Assembly (NCBI RefSeq): GCF_000186865.1
Contig: NW_008705587.1
Span: 104,652 to 168,651 of the forward strand
DNA length: 64,000 bases
Source: Aureococcus anophagefferens
Taxonomy: Eukaryota; Sar; Pelagophyceae; Pelagomonadales; Pelagomonadaceae
Direction: 5' to 3'
Numbering within the stretch: position 1 is the first letter of the stretch; the number at the start of each line of letters is the position of its first letter. The notes under the pieces are model-generated. The model worked only from the letters and a program-made list of their open reading frames with translations. It was not told the origin of the DNA and searched no databases. The position numbers were made by a program, and so were the translations under genes. Below, one piece after another: positions 53,955 to 64,000 of the stretch.

Positions 53955-55073
53955 ATCCAAGGCCGATCGCCTCCGCTCCTGGGCGGCGTCGCTCGGCACG
54001 ATCGGCGCGAACCTGCACCGCCTCTCGCTCCACGAGTCGGCCCCGCCGCCCGCCTACGACGACCCCGACGCCGACGCCCTGCCGGACTACGCGCTCCGGG
54101 GCCCCCTCGGCCGCGGCGCGTTCGCGCGCGTCGTGCGCGCGACGCGAGCGCCGACGGCGGCGAAGTCGCGGTCAAGATCCTCGACAAGGCCGCCCTCAGA
54201 CGGAAGCGCACCATGGCGCGGGACCCGGCGACGGGCCGGCCCAAAGTCACGACGGCCCTGGACGCCGTCGCCGGCGAGGTCGCGCTCGCGCGGACGCTGG
54301 ATCACCGACGCGTGCTCAGGGTGTTGGACGTCGTCGAGGACGACGCGCGGCTCTGCCTCGTCCTCGAGCTCTGCGCCCGGGGCCCCGTCATGGCCTACGA
54401 CCCGGAGGCCGCGCGCCACGCCTGCGCCGTCTCCGGCGGCGCCGTCGCTCGCGGCCGCGCCGCGCGCTACGTGCTCGAACTCGCGGACGGGCTCGCGTAC
54501 CTCCACGCGCGCCACGTCGCGCACCGCGACCTCAAGCCGGCGAACGTGCTCCTGCGCGGCGACGACAGCGTGGCCATCGCGGATTTCGGCGTCGCGCACC
54601 GCTTTGCGGGCGGCCTCGGCGGCAGCGAGGGCGCGACCGATTCCGCGGCCGCGGACGCGCGCCTCGAGGGCGCCGCGAAGCTCGCGCGGCTGCGGCGCCT
54701 GGAGCGCGCCGCGAGCCTCGCGCAGATCTCGGGCACGGAGGGCACCTACGCCTACTGGGCGCCGGAGATGGTCGCGACGGCGGCGGCGGGCGAGAAGGTC
54801 CACTTCAACGCGTTCGCGTGCGACGCGTGGGCCCTGGGCTGCTGCTACTACAACTTCCGGACGCGGCGGAACCCCTTCGACGTCGCGGACTCCGTCGAGG
54901 GCCTCTTCGACGCGATCCGGGCGGGCGTCGTCGACCTGTCGGACGCGGCGCTCGGCGCCGAGGAGAGACGGGTCCTCGCGGCGCTCCTCGCGCGCGACGC
55001 GGCGGCGCGCGCGACCATGGCCGACCTCCTCGAGGACCCGTGGCTGCGCGCGGCGCAACGAGAGGACACTTAA
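53839..55073 (+). CDS. Serine/threonine protein kinase, CAMKK/LKB1-like, with one frame break
   Basis: ATG 53839. After about 90 residues of basic N-terminus come YALRGPLGRGAFARVVRA (Gly loop), then a frame change of one missing base at about 54140, then GGEVAVKILDKAALRR (catalytic Lys). HVAHRDLKPANVLLRGD, VAIADFGVAHRF and GTEGTYAYWAPEM give the catalytic Asp, the DFG motif and the APE motif. CDAWALGCCYYNFRTRRNPF follows. The activation segment wording fits the upstream kinases of the AMPK/SnRK1 axis (CAMKK/LKB1 group). An insert between residues 260 and 290 in the activation region is Ala/Glu rich. Total about 411 residues. The break most likely arises in the CGCGCGACGCG run. Confidence 0.82.
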
Positions 55074-55122
55074 ATCAAGCTTCAGAGCGAGAATGACACT
55101 TAAACACACCTTCAGAGCGCGA
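55065..55122. repeat. 28-bp near-perfect tandem duplication at a tail-to-tail junction
   Basis: Two units with offset 30, at 55065-55092 and 55095-55122, each beginning GACACTTAAA and ending TTCAGAGCG. The first covers the kinase stop codon and the second the stop codon of the opposing gene. The spacer between both genes is thus made of the duplicated ends. Confidence 0.75.
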
Positions 55123-55876
55123 GGGACGCGAGGTCGTCGTCGTTGGGGACGTAGCCGTGGCAGTGGCGGGAGACCTGGGGCGCGCCGCGGCAGACGCGGC
55201 CCGGCGCCTTCTTGGGCGCGGCCGCCGGCTTGAGGTAGTGGGGCCGCTTCACGGCGAGGCCGTCCTGGCGGCGGACGACGACGACGTCCTCGTACTGGCG
55301 GTCGCGCTCGTTGTGGCCCGGCCCGCGGTACACGGGCCGCGGCCGCGGCCGGGGCTTGCGGATCTCGGAGAAGCCGCCGCCGCGCTTCGGCTCCTCCGGC
55401 GGCACGTAGGCGTCGCGCGCGTCGCGGGCGCCGCGCCGGTCGTGCGTGCCGTCGGCCCGGCGGAGCGCCTTTTTCAGCGCCCGGACGTGCTTGTCGACGT
55501 CGCGCCGCAGCGCGCGGACGACGTCCGCCTCCTCGATGACGGCGACGTCGGACTGGGCGATCATGATCGCCGCCTCGAGGATGGCGCCGTGGGCCGCGCC
55601 CGCGCCGCGCGGGTCGCCGAGGCCGCCGCCCTGCCGCAGGAGGCTCAGCGCGTCGCCGGACCGCTCCCGCGACTTCTTGAGCGTCTCGACCTCGTCCTCG
55701 AGCTTGAGCATCATCGCCGGCGCGCGCACCTTGGGCGCGCGGGCGCGCTTCGCGTGCTCCTGCTCCACGGTCGACGCGAGGGACTGGAGGTGCTTGGCCA
55801 ATTCGCGGATCGCTTGGCGCCGCGCCTCCGGGCCGACCTCCTCCGACGCCTCCGAGCTCCGCGACGACTCCGGCGG

Positions 55877-55909
<33 letters not shown>

Positions 55910-56434
55910 CTCCGGCGCCGGCGCGCGCTCCGGCGCCGGCGCGGCGCCGTAGCTCACGAAGGACCCGCCGAGCCAGCGGCACGGCGCGGCGCCGCCGGCG
56001 TCGGCGACGGCCCGGCGCAAGACCTCCTGCTGCCGCGCCTCGAGCTTCGACTCCTCCAGCGCGAGGTCCGCCTCGAGGCTCGTCTCCTTGCCCTCGGCCG
56101 GCGCCGCGGCCGACGCCGCGCGCGACTTCACCTGCGCCTCCAAGGCCGCGAGCTCGTCGGCCAGCGCGTCGTCGTCGTTCGCGTCGACCTTGGCCTCGCC
56201 GCGGCGGTGGAGCTTGGCCTCCATGGCCGCGAGCTCCGACTCGTCGAGGTCGTCGGGCTCGCTCACCTTGAGGTGCATGTCGAGCGTCGGCGCCAGGCCG
56301 GCGTCCTTGGCCTCGGGCGGCGCGTTCTCCTTCTCCGGGCTCGGCATGCCCCCCCGCGACCGGGGCAAAACGACGTCGACCTTCTTCGCGTCGCCGCTCC
56401 CGGACCGCGCGGGCGGCAGGAAGGAGCCCAACAT
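55112..56434 (-). CDS. Acidic coiled-coil protein of unknown function
   Basis: A 440-residue protein from ATG 56434. Near the start SPEKENAPPE contains a KEN sequence (35-37), as in APC/C substrates. Helical, charged stretches (DESELAAMEAKLHRRGEAK, ADELAALEAQVKSRAAS, LALEESKLEARQQEVLRRA) predict coiled coils to about residue 150. An Asp run of ten residues lies near 180, then another helical region (EVETLKKSRERSGDALSLLR). The C-terminal third has Pro/Arg-rich and conserved-looking blocks (PVYRGPGHNERDRQYEDVVV). I do not recognise a family. Single exon. Confidence 0.65.
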
Positions 56435-56569
56435 AGTGTGCCACGCAACCGCTTTTAACGTTAACGTTGGCGAGCCGATGGTGCAGGGGTTGCGAGTACA
56501 AGAGCGGGGCAGCGTCGACGAGTGCGGCTAGCGGCGGCCCCAACCGCGCGGGCCGCGGGCCGCGCGACC

Positions 56570-59500
56570 ATGTACGTATGGAAGAACCAGAACCACCGGG
56601 ACCGGCGGAAGCGGCCGCGGCCGCCCATGGGCTACAAGGCCGCGCCCCCGGCCAAGGTCGACATGAGCAGCCGCGTCGAGCGCGACGAGCAGCTCAAGGT
56701 CGAGGCGCGGCGCAAGTTCGCCGAGCAGGAGGAGCACGAGGTGCGCATCCAGACGCGGGACATCAAGCAGCTCATGGACGACTACCTGCGGACGAAGCAC
56801 GGCCGCCAGGAGCTGCTCCACGTGGCCGACGCGATGCGCCGCGAGCAGGAGCGCGCCGAGGCGCTCAAGAAGAAGCAGGAGCAGGAGGCCGAGGAGGAGA
56901 AGAAGCGCGCCGCCGCCGAGGAGAAGGAGCTGGAGAAGGCCTACAAGCAGCGCGAGAAGAAGGAGGCCTCGATGAAGAAGGCGCAGCATAAGGCGCGCGA
57001 GAAGCTCCGGCGCAAGGGCCTCCTCGCCGAGGACGCGCCGACGGCCGAGATGTTCGAGGAGAAGTTCTTCGACGTGTCGCTCACGGAGGTGCCGGAGAAG
57101 AAGCGCAAGCGCATCATCCAGGAGCTGCGCGCCGTGACGCGCTTCAGCCTGAAGCAGGCGACGGACGCGGCCGAGCGCGTGCCGTGGACGATCAAGAGCT
57201 CGTTGACCCGGGAGGCCGCGGACGCCGTCGTCAAGCGGCTGTCCCGCGCCGGCGCCGGCGTCGAGCTCGTCGCGGGCAAGAAGCCGGCCGCCGACGAGGC
57301 GAGCGTCGACTCCAAGGAGGCGGACGTGCAGTTCCTGGAGGCGCAGCGCGAGAAGCGCATGCTCGAGCGGAAGAAGCGCGCGGCCGTGAACATGGCCGGC
57401 GTCGAGGCCGCGGACAAGGAGCGGCAGCAGGTCCAGGCGACGTTCAGCGTCTTCGACGCGGACAACAGCGGCGCGATCGACGTCGGCGAGCTCGAGGGCC
57501 TGCTCAAGGAGCTGTGCATCCCCGTCAAGGACAAGGACGAGCTCCACGCCATCATGACGGAGCTCGACGGCGACGGCTCCGGCGACATCGACTTCCACGA
57601 GTTCTACATGTGGTTCAAGCAGGTCGGCGAGTCGAAGAAGGGCGGCATCATCGGCAACGCGCTCTCCGCGTCCCTCGCCGTGCAAAAGTTCGGCAACGCC
57701 ATGGCCGGCGCGACGCGCATGCTCGAGGCGAAGCGCGTCATCATCGCCTGCGCGGAGCACGACGCGGCCCAGCACGCGCGCCTGCTCTTCCGCCAGTCGC
57801 GGCCCGACGAGGGCCACGACGGCGACGAGGTCGCGCGCGAGGTCGCGGTGGACCTCGCGGCGGAGAAGCGCTTCTCCGCCGTGCGCGCCGTCGTCGGGCG
57901 GCCGACGCAGGACGGCGGCGGCGGCGGCGACAACGAGGTGCCCGAGTACGAGGCGCGATCCTTGCGCGCGCGGCGCCTGCTCTACCACCCGGACCTGTGG
58001 CCCGTGCCGCCGCCGCCGCCGAAGCTCGTGCCGCCGCACTGGATGAACGCGGACCGGCCGGGCCTCAGCGATCCCTTCGACGAGGCCGGCGACGCCGTGA
58101 AGCTCGGCGCGAAGATCCACGGCGTCGACCCGACGGCGGGCGAGCGCGCCGCGCCGCGCGCGTCCGACGGCATGCGGGGCATGACGCGCCACCACTTCCT
58201 CAACGGCAAGCCGGAGAAGCAGGCCCCCGGCCCCGGGTCGACCTTCGCCCGCGCCATCGTCGCCCTGCGCAAGGACATCGCGTTCCCGGACGCCGCGCGC
58301 TTACGTCCCGAGACGGACGCGCCGGGCGTCGAGGTCGTGCCCGAGGGCGCGATGAAGGCGCTGGCGACCTTCGCCTGGCGGCCCGACATGGAGCCGCGGC
58401 CCCGGCGCAACGTGTCCATCGAGGCCGAGTTCACGGGCTGGAAGCCCGCGCGGCTCCAACCCTCTCGCAAGCGGCACGGCGCGTACGAGCTCGAGTTCGC
58501 GCTGCCGCCGGGGAGGTACCGCTACGGCTTCCGCGTCGACGGGGAGCACCACGTGGACCCGCTGGCGCCCATCGCGCGCACGGGAAACGGCTCCTACAAC
58601 GTGTTGCACGTCCTGGCGTACCACCGGTCGAAGCAGAACGACGCGCTGTCGCCGCCGAAGCCGAAAAGGGGCGAGCCGCTGGAGATCTGCCTGAACGGCC
58701 ACCGCCTCAAGGACGACGGCGCCTGGGCGCTGGCCGACGCCATCCGCTCCGGCGGCGGCGGCGGCGCGCTGCGGGTGCTGGCCTTGCAGGCGAACGGCCT
58801 CAGCGGCGACGGCGTCGGGAGCCTGTGCACCGCGCTGGCCTCCGGCGCGGCGCTCAAGCTCGAGAGTCTAGATTTATCAAAGAACCGCATCGGCGTCGAG
58901 GGCGGCCGCGCCGTCGGTTTGCTCTTGTCGGAGAAGTGGGACGGCAACGCGGACGACGCGGACCGCGCGGTGCCCGCGCCTCTGGTCAACGTCCGGCTCG
59001 CGCGGTGCCGGCTCATGGACGACGGCGCGGCCCAGGTCGCCGTGGGCGTCGTGGGCAACGGCACGCTGCGGAACCTGGACCTGAACGAGAACGGCGTCGG
59101 CGAGTTCGGGTGCGCGGCGCTCGCGCGCGCGCTGCTCCGCAACGGCGTGCTCCAGTCGCTGAGCCTCGCGGGGAACCGCGTCGACGCCGAGGGCGCCAAG
59201 CACCTGAGCGTGCCCGTGCGCATCTCGGGCGCCCTGCGGCGCCTCGAGCTCGCGAACAACCAGGCCGTGGGGAGCCTCGGCGCGTACCACCTCGGCGAGG
59301 CGCTCGCGGGCGGGTCGCCCGACCTCCTGCGCCGCGTCGCCGCCGAGGAGGAGGCGGCGCGGCACCGGCGCGGCGAGATCTCGATCAAGACGCTGGCCAT
59401 CTCGGGCGTCGGGAGCGACGACGACGACGACGACGACTACAAGCGCGTCGGCAACGTCGACAGCGCGGCGTCCGCGTCCGCGAACAACAACCTCCGGGGC

Positions 59501-62500
59501 ATCATCAAGCTCAAGGCCAAGGCGAACGCCGTCAAGAACAAGGCGAAGCGCAAGATCGTGCGCAGCGGCACGCTCGACTACCTCGGGCTCGCGGACTGCT
59601 CCATGTGCCGCGAGGGCGACCGCCGGGGCATCGTCGCGGTCTGCGACGGGTTGCAGCGGTCCGCCGTGCTCACGTCCCTGGACCTGAGCCACAACGAGCT
59701 CGACGACTGGGCGGCCCGCGCCTTCGCGCACGCCCTGCAGAAGTCGCAGGACCACAACCGGCTCAAGTTCGTGTCGCTCCGGGGCAACACGGCGATCTCG
59801 CCCGAGTGGATGTGGCGCGACCACGCCATGCCCGCGACGGAGAACGACGCCGAGGCCCAGCGCACGGGCCAGCTCGACATGCTCGTCACCGTGCCGTCCA
59901 TCGCGACGTCCATCGAGCTCACGCGGCGCGCCGTCGCGGAGCACGAGCGGCAGCAGGCGCTCTTCCTCGCGCGCGAGCGGCGCAAGAAGGACCGGAAGAT
60001 GGGCGGCGGCGACGCCAAGCCGGCCCGGGCCAGGCCGCCGAGCCGGCCGACGACGCCGGGCTCCGAGTTTCAGGGCACGGAGCCGAGCGGCTCCGACGGC
60101 GAGGGCGAGCCGCGCGCCGCGGGCTCCCAAGTCGACGGCGGCGACTCGACGACGCTGTCGACGATGACGGCGTCCCAGGTCGAGAAGCGCGCGTCCTTCA
60201 ACCGCCGCGCGAGCCGCCGCGCGTCCATGGCCCAGCGCCGCGCGGCGCGCGACGCGATCAAGAAGCCCGTCGTCGAGGAGGAGGACGTCGCGGAGGAGGT
60301 CGACGAGGGCATCATCGCGCCGCCGCCGCCCGTGGACCCCAAGAGCGGCAAGCTCGAGGGCGAGTGGACCGCCGTGAGCGGCTGGTTCCGCATGGCCGAC
60401 AAGTACGCCGCGCGCGCGGTCCGCCGCGAGGAGGCGCTGCGGGCGAACGAGTACGCGCGGATCCAGTGCGAGAAGGACGCCGTCGAGGCCGCGGGCGCCG
60501 CGGCGGCGGCGCGCGCGAACCTCGCCGCGGCGCGCGTGCCCGACGGCCCGAAGCTCGTCGAGGCCGTCGCCCGCGAGCTCGCGGAGGTCACGAAGGCGCA
60601 GCAGAAGCTCGCGGCCGCCAAGGTCGCGCGGAGCCGCCGCGGCGCCCAGACGGACCGCACGATCATGCAGGAGGGCGCCGCCGAGGTCGCCGCGAAGCTC
60701 GCGCAAACCGAAGAAGCGCGGCGGCGCCTCGGCGCGCGCGACGTCAACGACTCGCGCGCGGGCTCCGCGGGCCACGCGAAGCGCCGCGGCGCCGCGGGGC
60801 TCGTCTCCGCCGAGGAGCTCGGCGCGGCGGTCGCCGCGCGGCAGAACGCGGAGACGGTCTACAAGAAGCCGTGGGTCCCGACGAAGTGGCTGCCCAAGTT
60901 CCTGCGCAAGTACCGCCAGGTCGAGCAGACGCGCGCGAAGAAGCTCCAGAAGATGATCTCCGGCGCCGGCGCCGGCGACGGCGACGGCGGCGGCGAGGCG
61001 GCGACGGCCGCGGCCGCGGAGCAGACCCTCGTGGCCGACAAGCTCGCGCTCGCGCGCGACCGCGCGGCCATCGCGGCCATCAAGAAGGCCGCCAAGGACA
61101 AGAAGCGCGAGGGCTACCGCGAGGCGGAGAAGAGCCGCATCAAGGCCATCTTCCAGCGCGTGGACACGGACGACAGCGGCACGGTCGACTCCTTCGAGCT
61201 CAAGGCGCTCTTGATCCGGCTGGGCTGGGTCTCCGTGACGCCCAAGCAGATCCGGGAGACGATGAAGGAGCTGGACCGCGACGCGTCGGGCGAGATCGAC
61301 TTCGACGAATTGTCGAGCTGGTGGGTCGACGGCGGCGGGAAGGAGAAGGTCCGCCGCATGAACCGGACGTTCCGCGCGCTCCTCCTGGGCAAGTCCAACG
61401 TCTTCAGCAGCAGCAAGGGCGAGCGCGGCGGCGTCTTCGACCCCCTGCTCCAGGACGCCGTGCGCGCGCTCGAGGCCGACGCGTCCTACGAGGCGACGAA
61501 GCGCGCGAAGGTCGGACTTTCGGAAGCGGCGGCCGCCGCGCGACGCCTGCGTTTGCCTCGTCTGCGGCGAGGCCTGCGTGGACCACGTGAACCACAGCCT
61601 CCACGTGCGCGACGGCAAGCGGGGCCACCAGTCCTTCGAGCGCGCGGAGACGGCCGCGCACCGGCGCCGCGCGCTGCTGGACCGCGCGCGGAACAAGGTC
61701 GCGATCGCCGCGCGCGCCAAGGAGGGCCGCGCGGCGAAGAAGAAGATGAGCCGCTCGGAGAAGAAGAAGGAGAAGAAGAAGAAGGAGGAGGAGACGCGGC
61801 CGCCCTTCCCCGTGTTGGTGGTCTACGACCCGCGCGTGCCGCACCACATCGAGATCCAGACCTACGACATCCCGGACAAGCACCACGGCCGGCCCACGGG
61901 CGCCGTGAGCCTGCTCACGTCCGCTTTGTACTGCATCGCCGACGGCCTGGGCAACGACCTCGTGACCAAGGGCGCGGGCTCCGAGTGGCTCCGCGTCGTC
62001 TGGCCCTCGCACGCGGCGGCCGGCGGCGGCGAGGACGCGTCGCTGACGACCGCGGCGGCCATGTACGGCGCCATCCACGGCGGGCCCATGCCCCGCGTGT
62101 CCCGCGACGACGACGGCCCGCCGCGCGCGGTCGTCTGGCTCCACAACCGCCACTCCGAGTACTCGAACGGCAAGGAGCCCGTCTTCCGCCCCCTGAAGGC
62201 CGGCGAGACGCCCTACGAGAAGGGCAAGGACCAGGAGGAGTTGGAGTGGATGGAGCTCGACGAGGAGGACCGCATCGCGGCGAACAAGAAGGCGACGTGG
62301 TGGCAGGAGCGCGCGCTCCGGAAGCGGAAGGCGCGGCTCGCCAAGGTCCAGGCCGCGGAGGAGCGCGAGTACGCGAAGCGCCAGAAGATTTTGGGCGAGT
62401 ACGCCCACTACAACATGATGGCGCGGTCCCTGCTCGAGGGCCACGACGTCGAGCTCTTCGCGAAGCCGCGCTGGTTCCGGTGCCACCCGGGCATGCCGCG

Positions 62501-63080
62501 CGGCACGCGGCTCAAGGTCCGGTCCATCCCCGAGGTCTACAGCGCCGTCATCGGCGAGCTGCGCTGGGGCTACGCGCTCCTCGCCTACGGCAAGGCGCGG
62601 AACTGGCTCCTCGTGGCCTACGGGCCCCGCGACAACGCGTGGCTCCTCTTCAAGGCGCCCACGCGGCCCTTCGTGCAGCAGGTCATCTCGACGGTCGAGC
62701 TCACGGACCTGCGCCACGTGGGCTACAGCCCCCAGCTCGTCGAGGAGGGCGCCGCGGACCGCGTCACGGGCGAGCGCGCCAAGACCATGGGCGAGAAGGC
62801 CGCGTCGCTCGCCGCGCGCGCGGAGACGGAGGACATCGACGACGACGAGCTCGCGGCCATCGGCGACGGCCGCAAGGAGGCGCCCCTCGTCAAGCCCGAC
62901 GCCGACGACGACGCCTCCGTCGTCACGGACCGCCCGGAGACGGGCCGCCCGGAGACGGGCGCGACGACGATGACGCGGCCGGAGACGGGCCGGCCCGAGA
63001 CGGGCCAGTCGTCGCGGCCGACGACGGGCGAGGAGGGCGGCCGGCCGCAGACGACCACGCCCGTCGGGAGCAGCGGCTAA
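56570..63080 (+). CDS. 2169-residue scaffold: L7/L12-like, EF hands, AMPK-type glycogen-binding, LRR; one frame break
   Basis: From ATG 56570. Residues 1-150 are coiled coil. 164-238 read FFDVSLTEVPEKKRKRIIQE, FSLKQATDAAERVPWTIKSS and the rest of a ribosomal L7/L12 C-terminal-like fold. 285-360 hold two EF hands (DADNSGAIDVGE, DGDGSGDIDFHE). 614-680 match an AMPK1-type CBM (AEFTGWKP, LPPGRYRYGFRVDG). 703-915 and 1000-1075 are RNase-inhibitor-type LRRs (LESLDLSKNRIGVEGGRA). 1520-1590 hold two more EF hands (DTDDSGTVDSFE, DRDASGEIDFDE). One extra base at about 61514 shifts the frame; without it VDFRKRRPPRDACVCLVCGE continues into a Cys/His motif and a C-terminal domain ending in RPETG repeats. 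A Ca-regulated cytoskeletal or ciliary scaffold is a guess. Confidence 0.82.
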
Positions 63081-63176
63081 CGTGTGTGTTGTGCGTTCGT
63101 CCGCCAGCCGATGTGCAGGTCGCGTGCGTCCGAGGGGAGCTATGGCCACCCCGCAGGAGAGCTCCCTACGCGGGGA

Positions 63177-63235
63177 CGCGCACGCGGACCTCACGTTGAA
63201 GCGACGTTGAATCACCCCGCGCGACGCTTGCCCAG
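63177..63235 (+). mobile_element. Remnant of a family A introner end
   Basis: The block TCACGTTGAAGCGACGTTGA at 63191-63210, continuing ATCACC, is identical to the right part of copies A1-A3. It is followed after a divergent stretch by CTTGCCCAG (63227-63235). The left half of the element is absent or unrecognisable. It lies in the spacer 63081-63381 between the scaffold gene and the last gene; apart from it, that spacer shows nothing else. It could be a decayed intron in the 5' UTR of the downstream gene. Confidence 0.75.
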
Positions 63236-63381
63236 CACATCAGCCGTGCCGGTGCGACAGCAAGGCGAAAGCCATCCCGCAATAGGCGAAAGCCACACCG
63301 CAATTGACAAGCAACGATTTCGGCGTTCGAGACGACGTGACAGACCAAAAGCAAGCAAGGGCCCGCCGACGTATTGTAAAA

Positions 63382-64000
63382 ATGAATCGCCGCGCCGTCC
63401 TGCTCATCATCGCCTCCGTCTCCGCCGTGGCGTTCGGAGGCAGAGTCGTCGCCGCAGCCTGCGAATCGCACACGAAGAAGAAGAAATGTAAGAAGGTCGG
63501 GTGCAAATGGTCTAAAAAGAACGGGTGCCAGGACAGCGGCGTCGCGACTTGCGCCGGCCGGAAGAAGAAGCAGTGCCGGCGACCCCGTTGCAAGTGGTCG
63601 AAGAAGCGCGGCTGCAAGGAAACGGGCGGCGGGAACGAAGGCGGCGGCGACGAGGCGACGCCCAAGCCGACGGCCGACCCGACGCCCAAGCCCACGCCCC
63701 GGCCCACGACGACGACGGCCGCGCCGAAGCCCAAGCCCACGCCCACGCCCACGCCCGACCCGACGCCCAAGCCCACGCCCGAGCCGACGCCCGACCCGAC
63801 GGCCGCGCCGACGGCCGACGAGCTCCGCGCGTTCCTCGTCGAGCAGCTCGAGGAGCTCCAGCTGCCCGGCCTCCAGGTCGCCGTCGTCGAGGGCGGCGCG
63901 GTCACGTTCGCCACGGGCGTCGGCTACGCGGACGTCGAGCGGCGCGTGCCGATGACGGCCGACACGCCGACGCTCCTCGCGAGCGTCTCCAAGACCGGAC
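63382..64000 (+). CDS. Secreted serine beta-lactamase-like protein with Cys-rich and Pro-Thr stalk, 5' part
   Basis: ATG 63382 begins a signal peptide ([20 protein letters not shown]). Two similar Cys modules follow ([14 protein letters not shown] and [14 protein letters not shown]), then a Pro-Thr-Lys stalk ([17 protein letters not shown]). A globular domain starts at about residue 150: [32 protein letters not shown], then LLASVSKTG with the S-x-x-K catalytic pair of class C beta-lactamase/PBP-like hydrolases. The window ends just after this motif, so the Tyr and the third motif cannot be checked. In eukaryotes such enzymes are esterases or peptidases of varied substrates. Confidence 0.88.
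   Translation, partial: MNRRAVLLIIASVSAVAFGGRVVAAACESHTKKKKCKKVGCKWSKKNGCQDSGVATCAGRKKKQCRRPRCKWSKKRGCKETGGGNEGGGDEATPKPTADPTPKPTPRPTTTTAAPKPKPTPTPTPDPTPKPTPEPTPDPTAAPTADELRAFLVEQLEELQLPGLQVAVVEGGAVTFATGVGYADVERRVPMTADTPTLLASVSKTG

Overview
This window is nuclear DNA of a compact, very GC-rich eukaryote, most likely a pelagophyte stramenopile alga such as Aureococcus or a close relative. That assignment is inference. It rests on four things: the high GC coding bias, bipartite plastid-type leaders (hydrophobic start followed by GLAP, ALAP, GLVAP or FQAP-type junctions), eukaryote-specific families (EMG1, DOT1, HVA22, ADAL, NCKX), and short repeated elements that sit in reading frames exactly as introns. 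Such introner elements are established knowledge in Aureococcus, described as non-autonomous DNA transposons that carry one splice site and co-opt the other from the target-site duplication.

Layout. From 1 to about 9.8 kb: a PLP cysteine-synthase-like enzyme (5' truncated), an ankyrin protein, a secreted unknown, ChaC glutathione cyclotransferase, plastid anthranilate phosphoribosyltransferase, an aldo/keto reductase fused to a VHL-like beta domain, an MFS carrier, a small unknown and EMG1. From 9.8 to 11.3 kb nothing clear is coded and there is a 50-N assembly gap. From 11.3 to 30 kb: a vWA protein with Pro-Thr repeats, MFS carriers, an HVA22-like ER-shaping protein, an N6-methyl-AMP deaminase-like enzyme, an ABCG half transporter, an ARM protein, a beta-propeller protein, an SMG7/EST1-like protein, a large LRR-CCCH protein and a DnaJ-lectin protein. 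From 30 to 36 kb there is a lower-GC accessory patch: tandem ankyrin genes, an ankyrin-JmjC-sulfotransferase fusion and a MYND-ubiquitin-like-SEC-C protein. From 36.5 to 64 kb: a TPR/CS chaperone-like protein with many SUMO-interaction-like motifs, a K-dependent Na/Ca exchanger with an inserted PH domain, biotin synthase, a large acyl-CoA dehydrogenase, a sulfatase, a DOT1-like methyltransferase, a sugar-type MFS carrier, a SET protein, a DUF1992 protein, a kinase, a 2169-residue Ca-sensor scaffold and the start of a serine beta-lactamase-like protein.

Architecture. From the left end to about 30 kb neighbouring genes almost strictly alternate strand. Tail-to-tail pairs are often separated by fewer than 30 bases and in one case share stop-codon bases; head-to-head pairs are separated by roughly 75 to 350 bases.

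Main discovery candidate. Six near full-length introner introns in two families lie in five genes. Family A has four copies of exactly 192 bp, each making a 200-nt intron. Family B has copies of 197 and 203 bp. All have 8-bp target duplications starting with GT or GC that supply the 5' splice site, and every element end supplies CAG as the 3' splice site. One family A copy is spliced in the opposite orientation to the other three, with its terminal bases changed so that the acceptor lies at the other end. The families share an internal core. Several other genes carry single-base frame breaks or possible introns of about 50 nt. These are flagged because assembly error, real mutation and tiny introns cannot be separated by reading alone.
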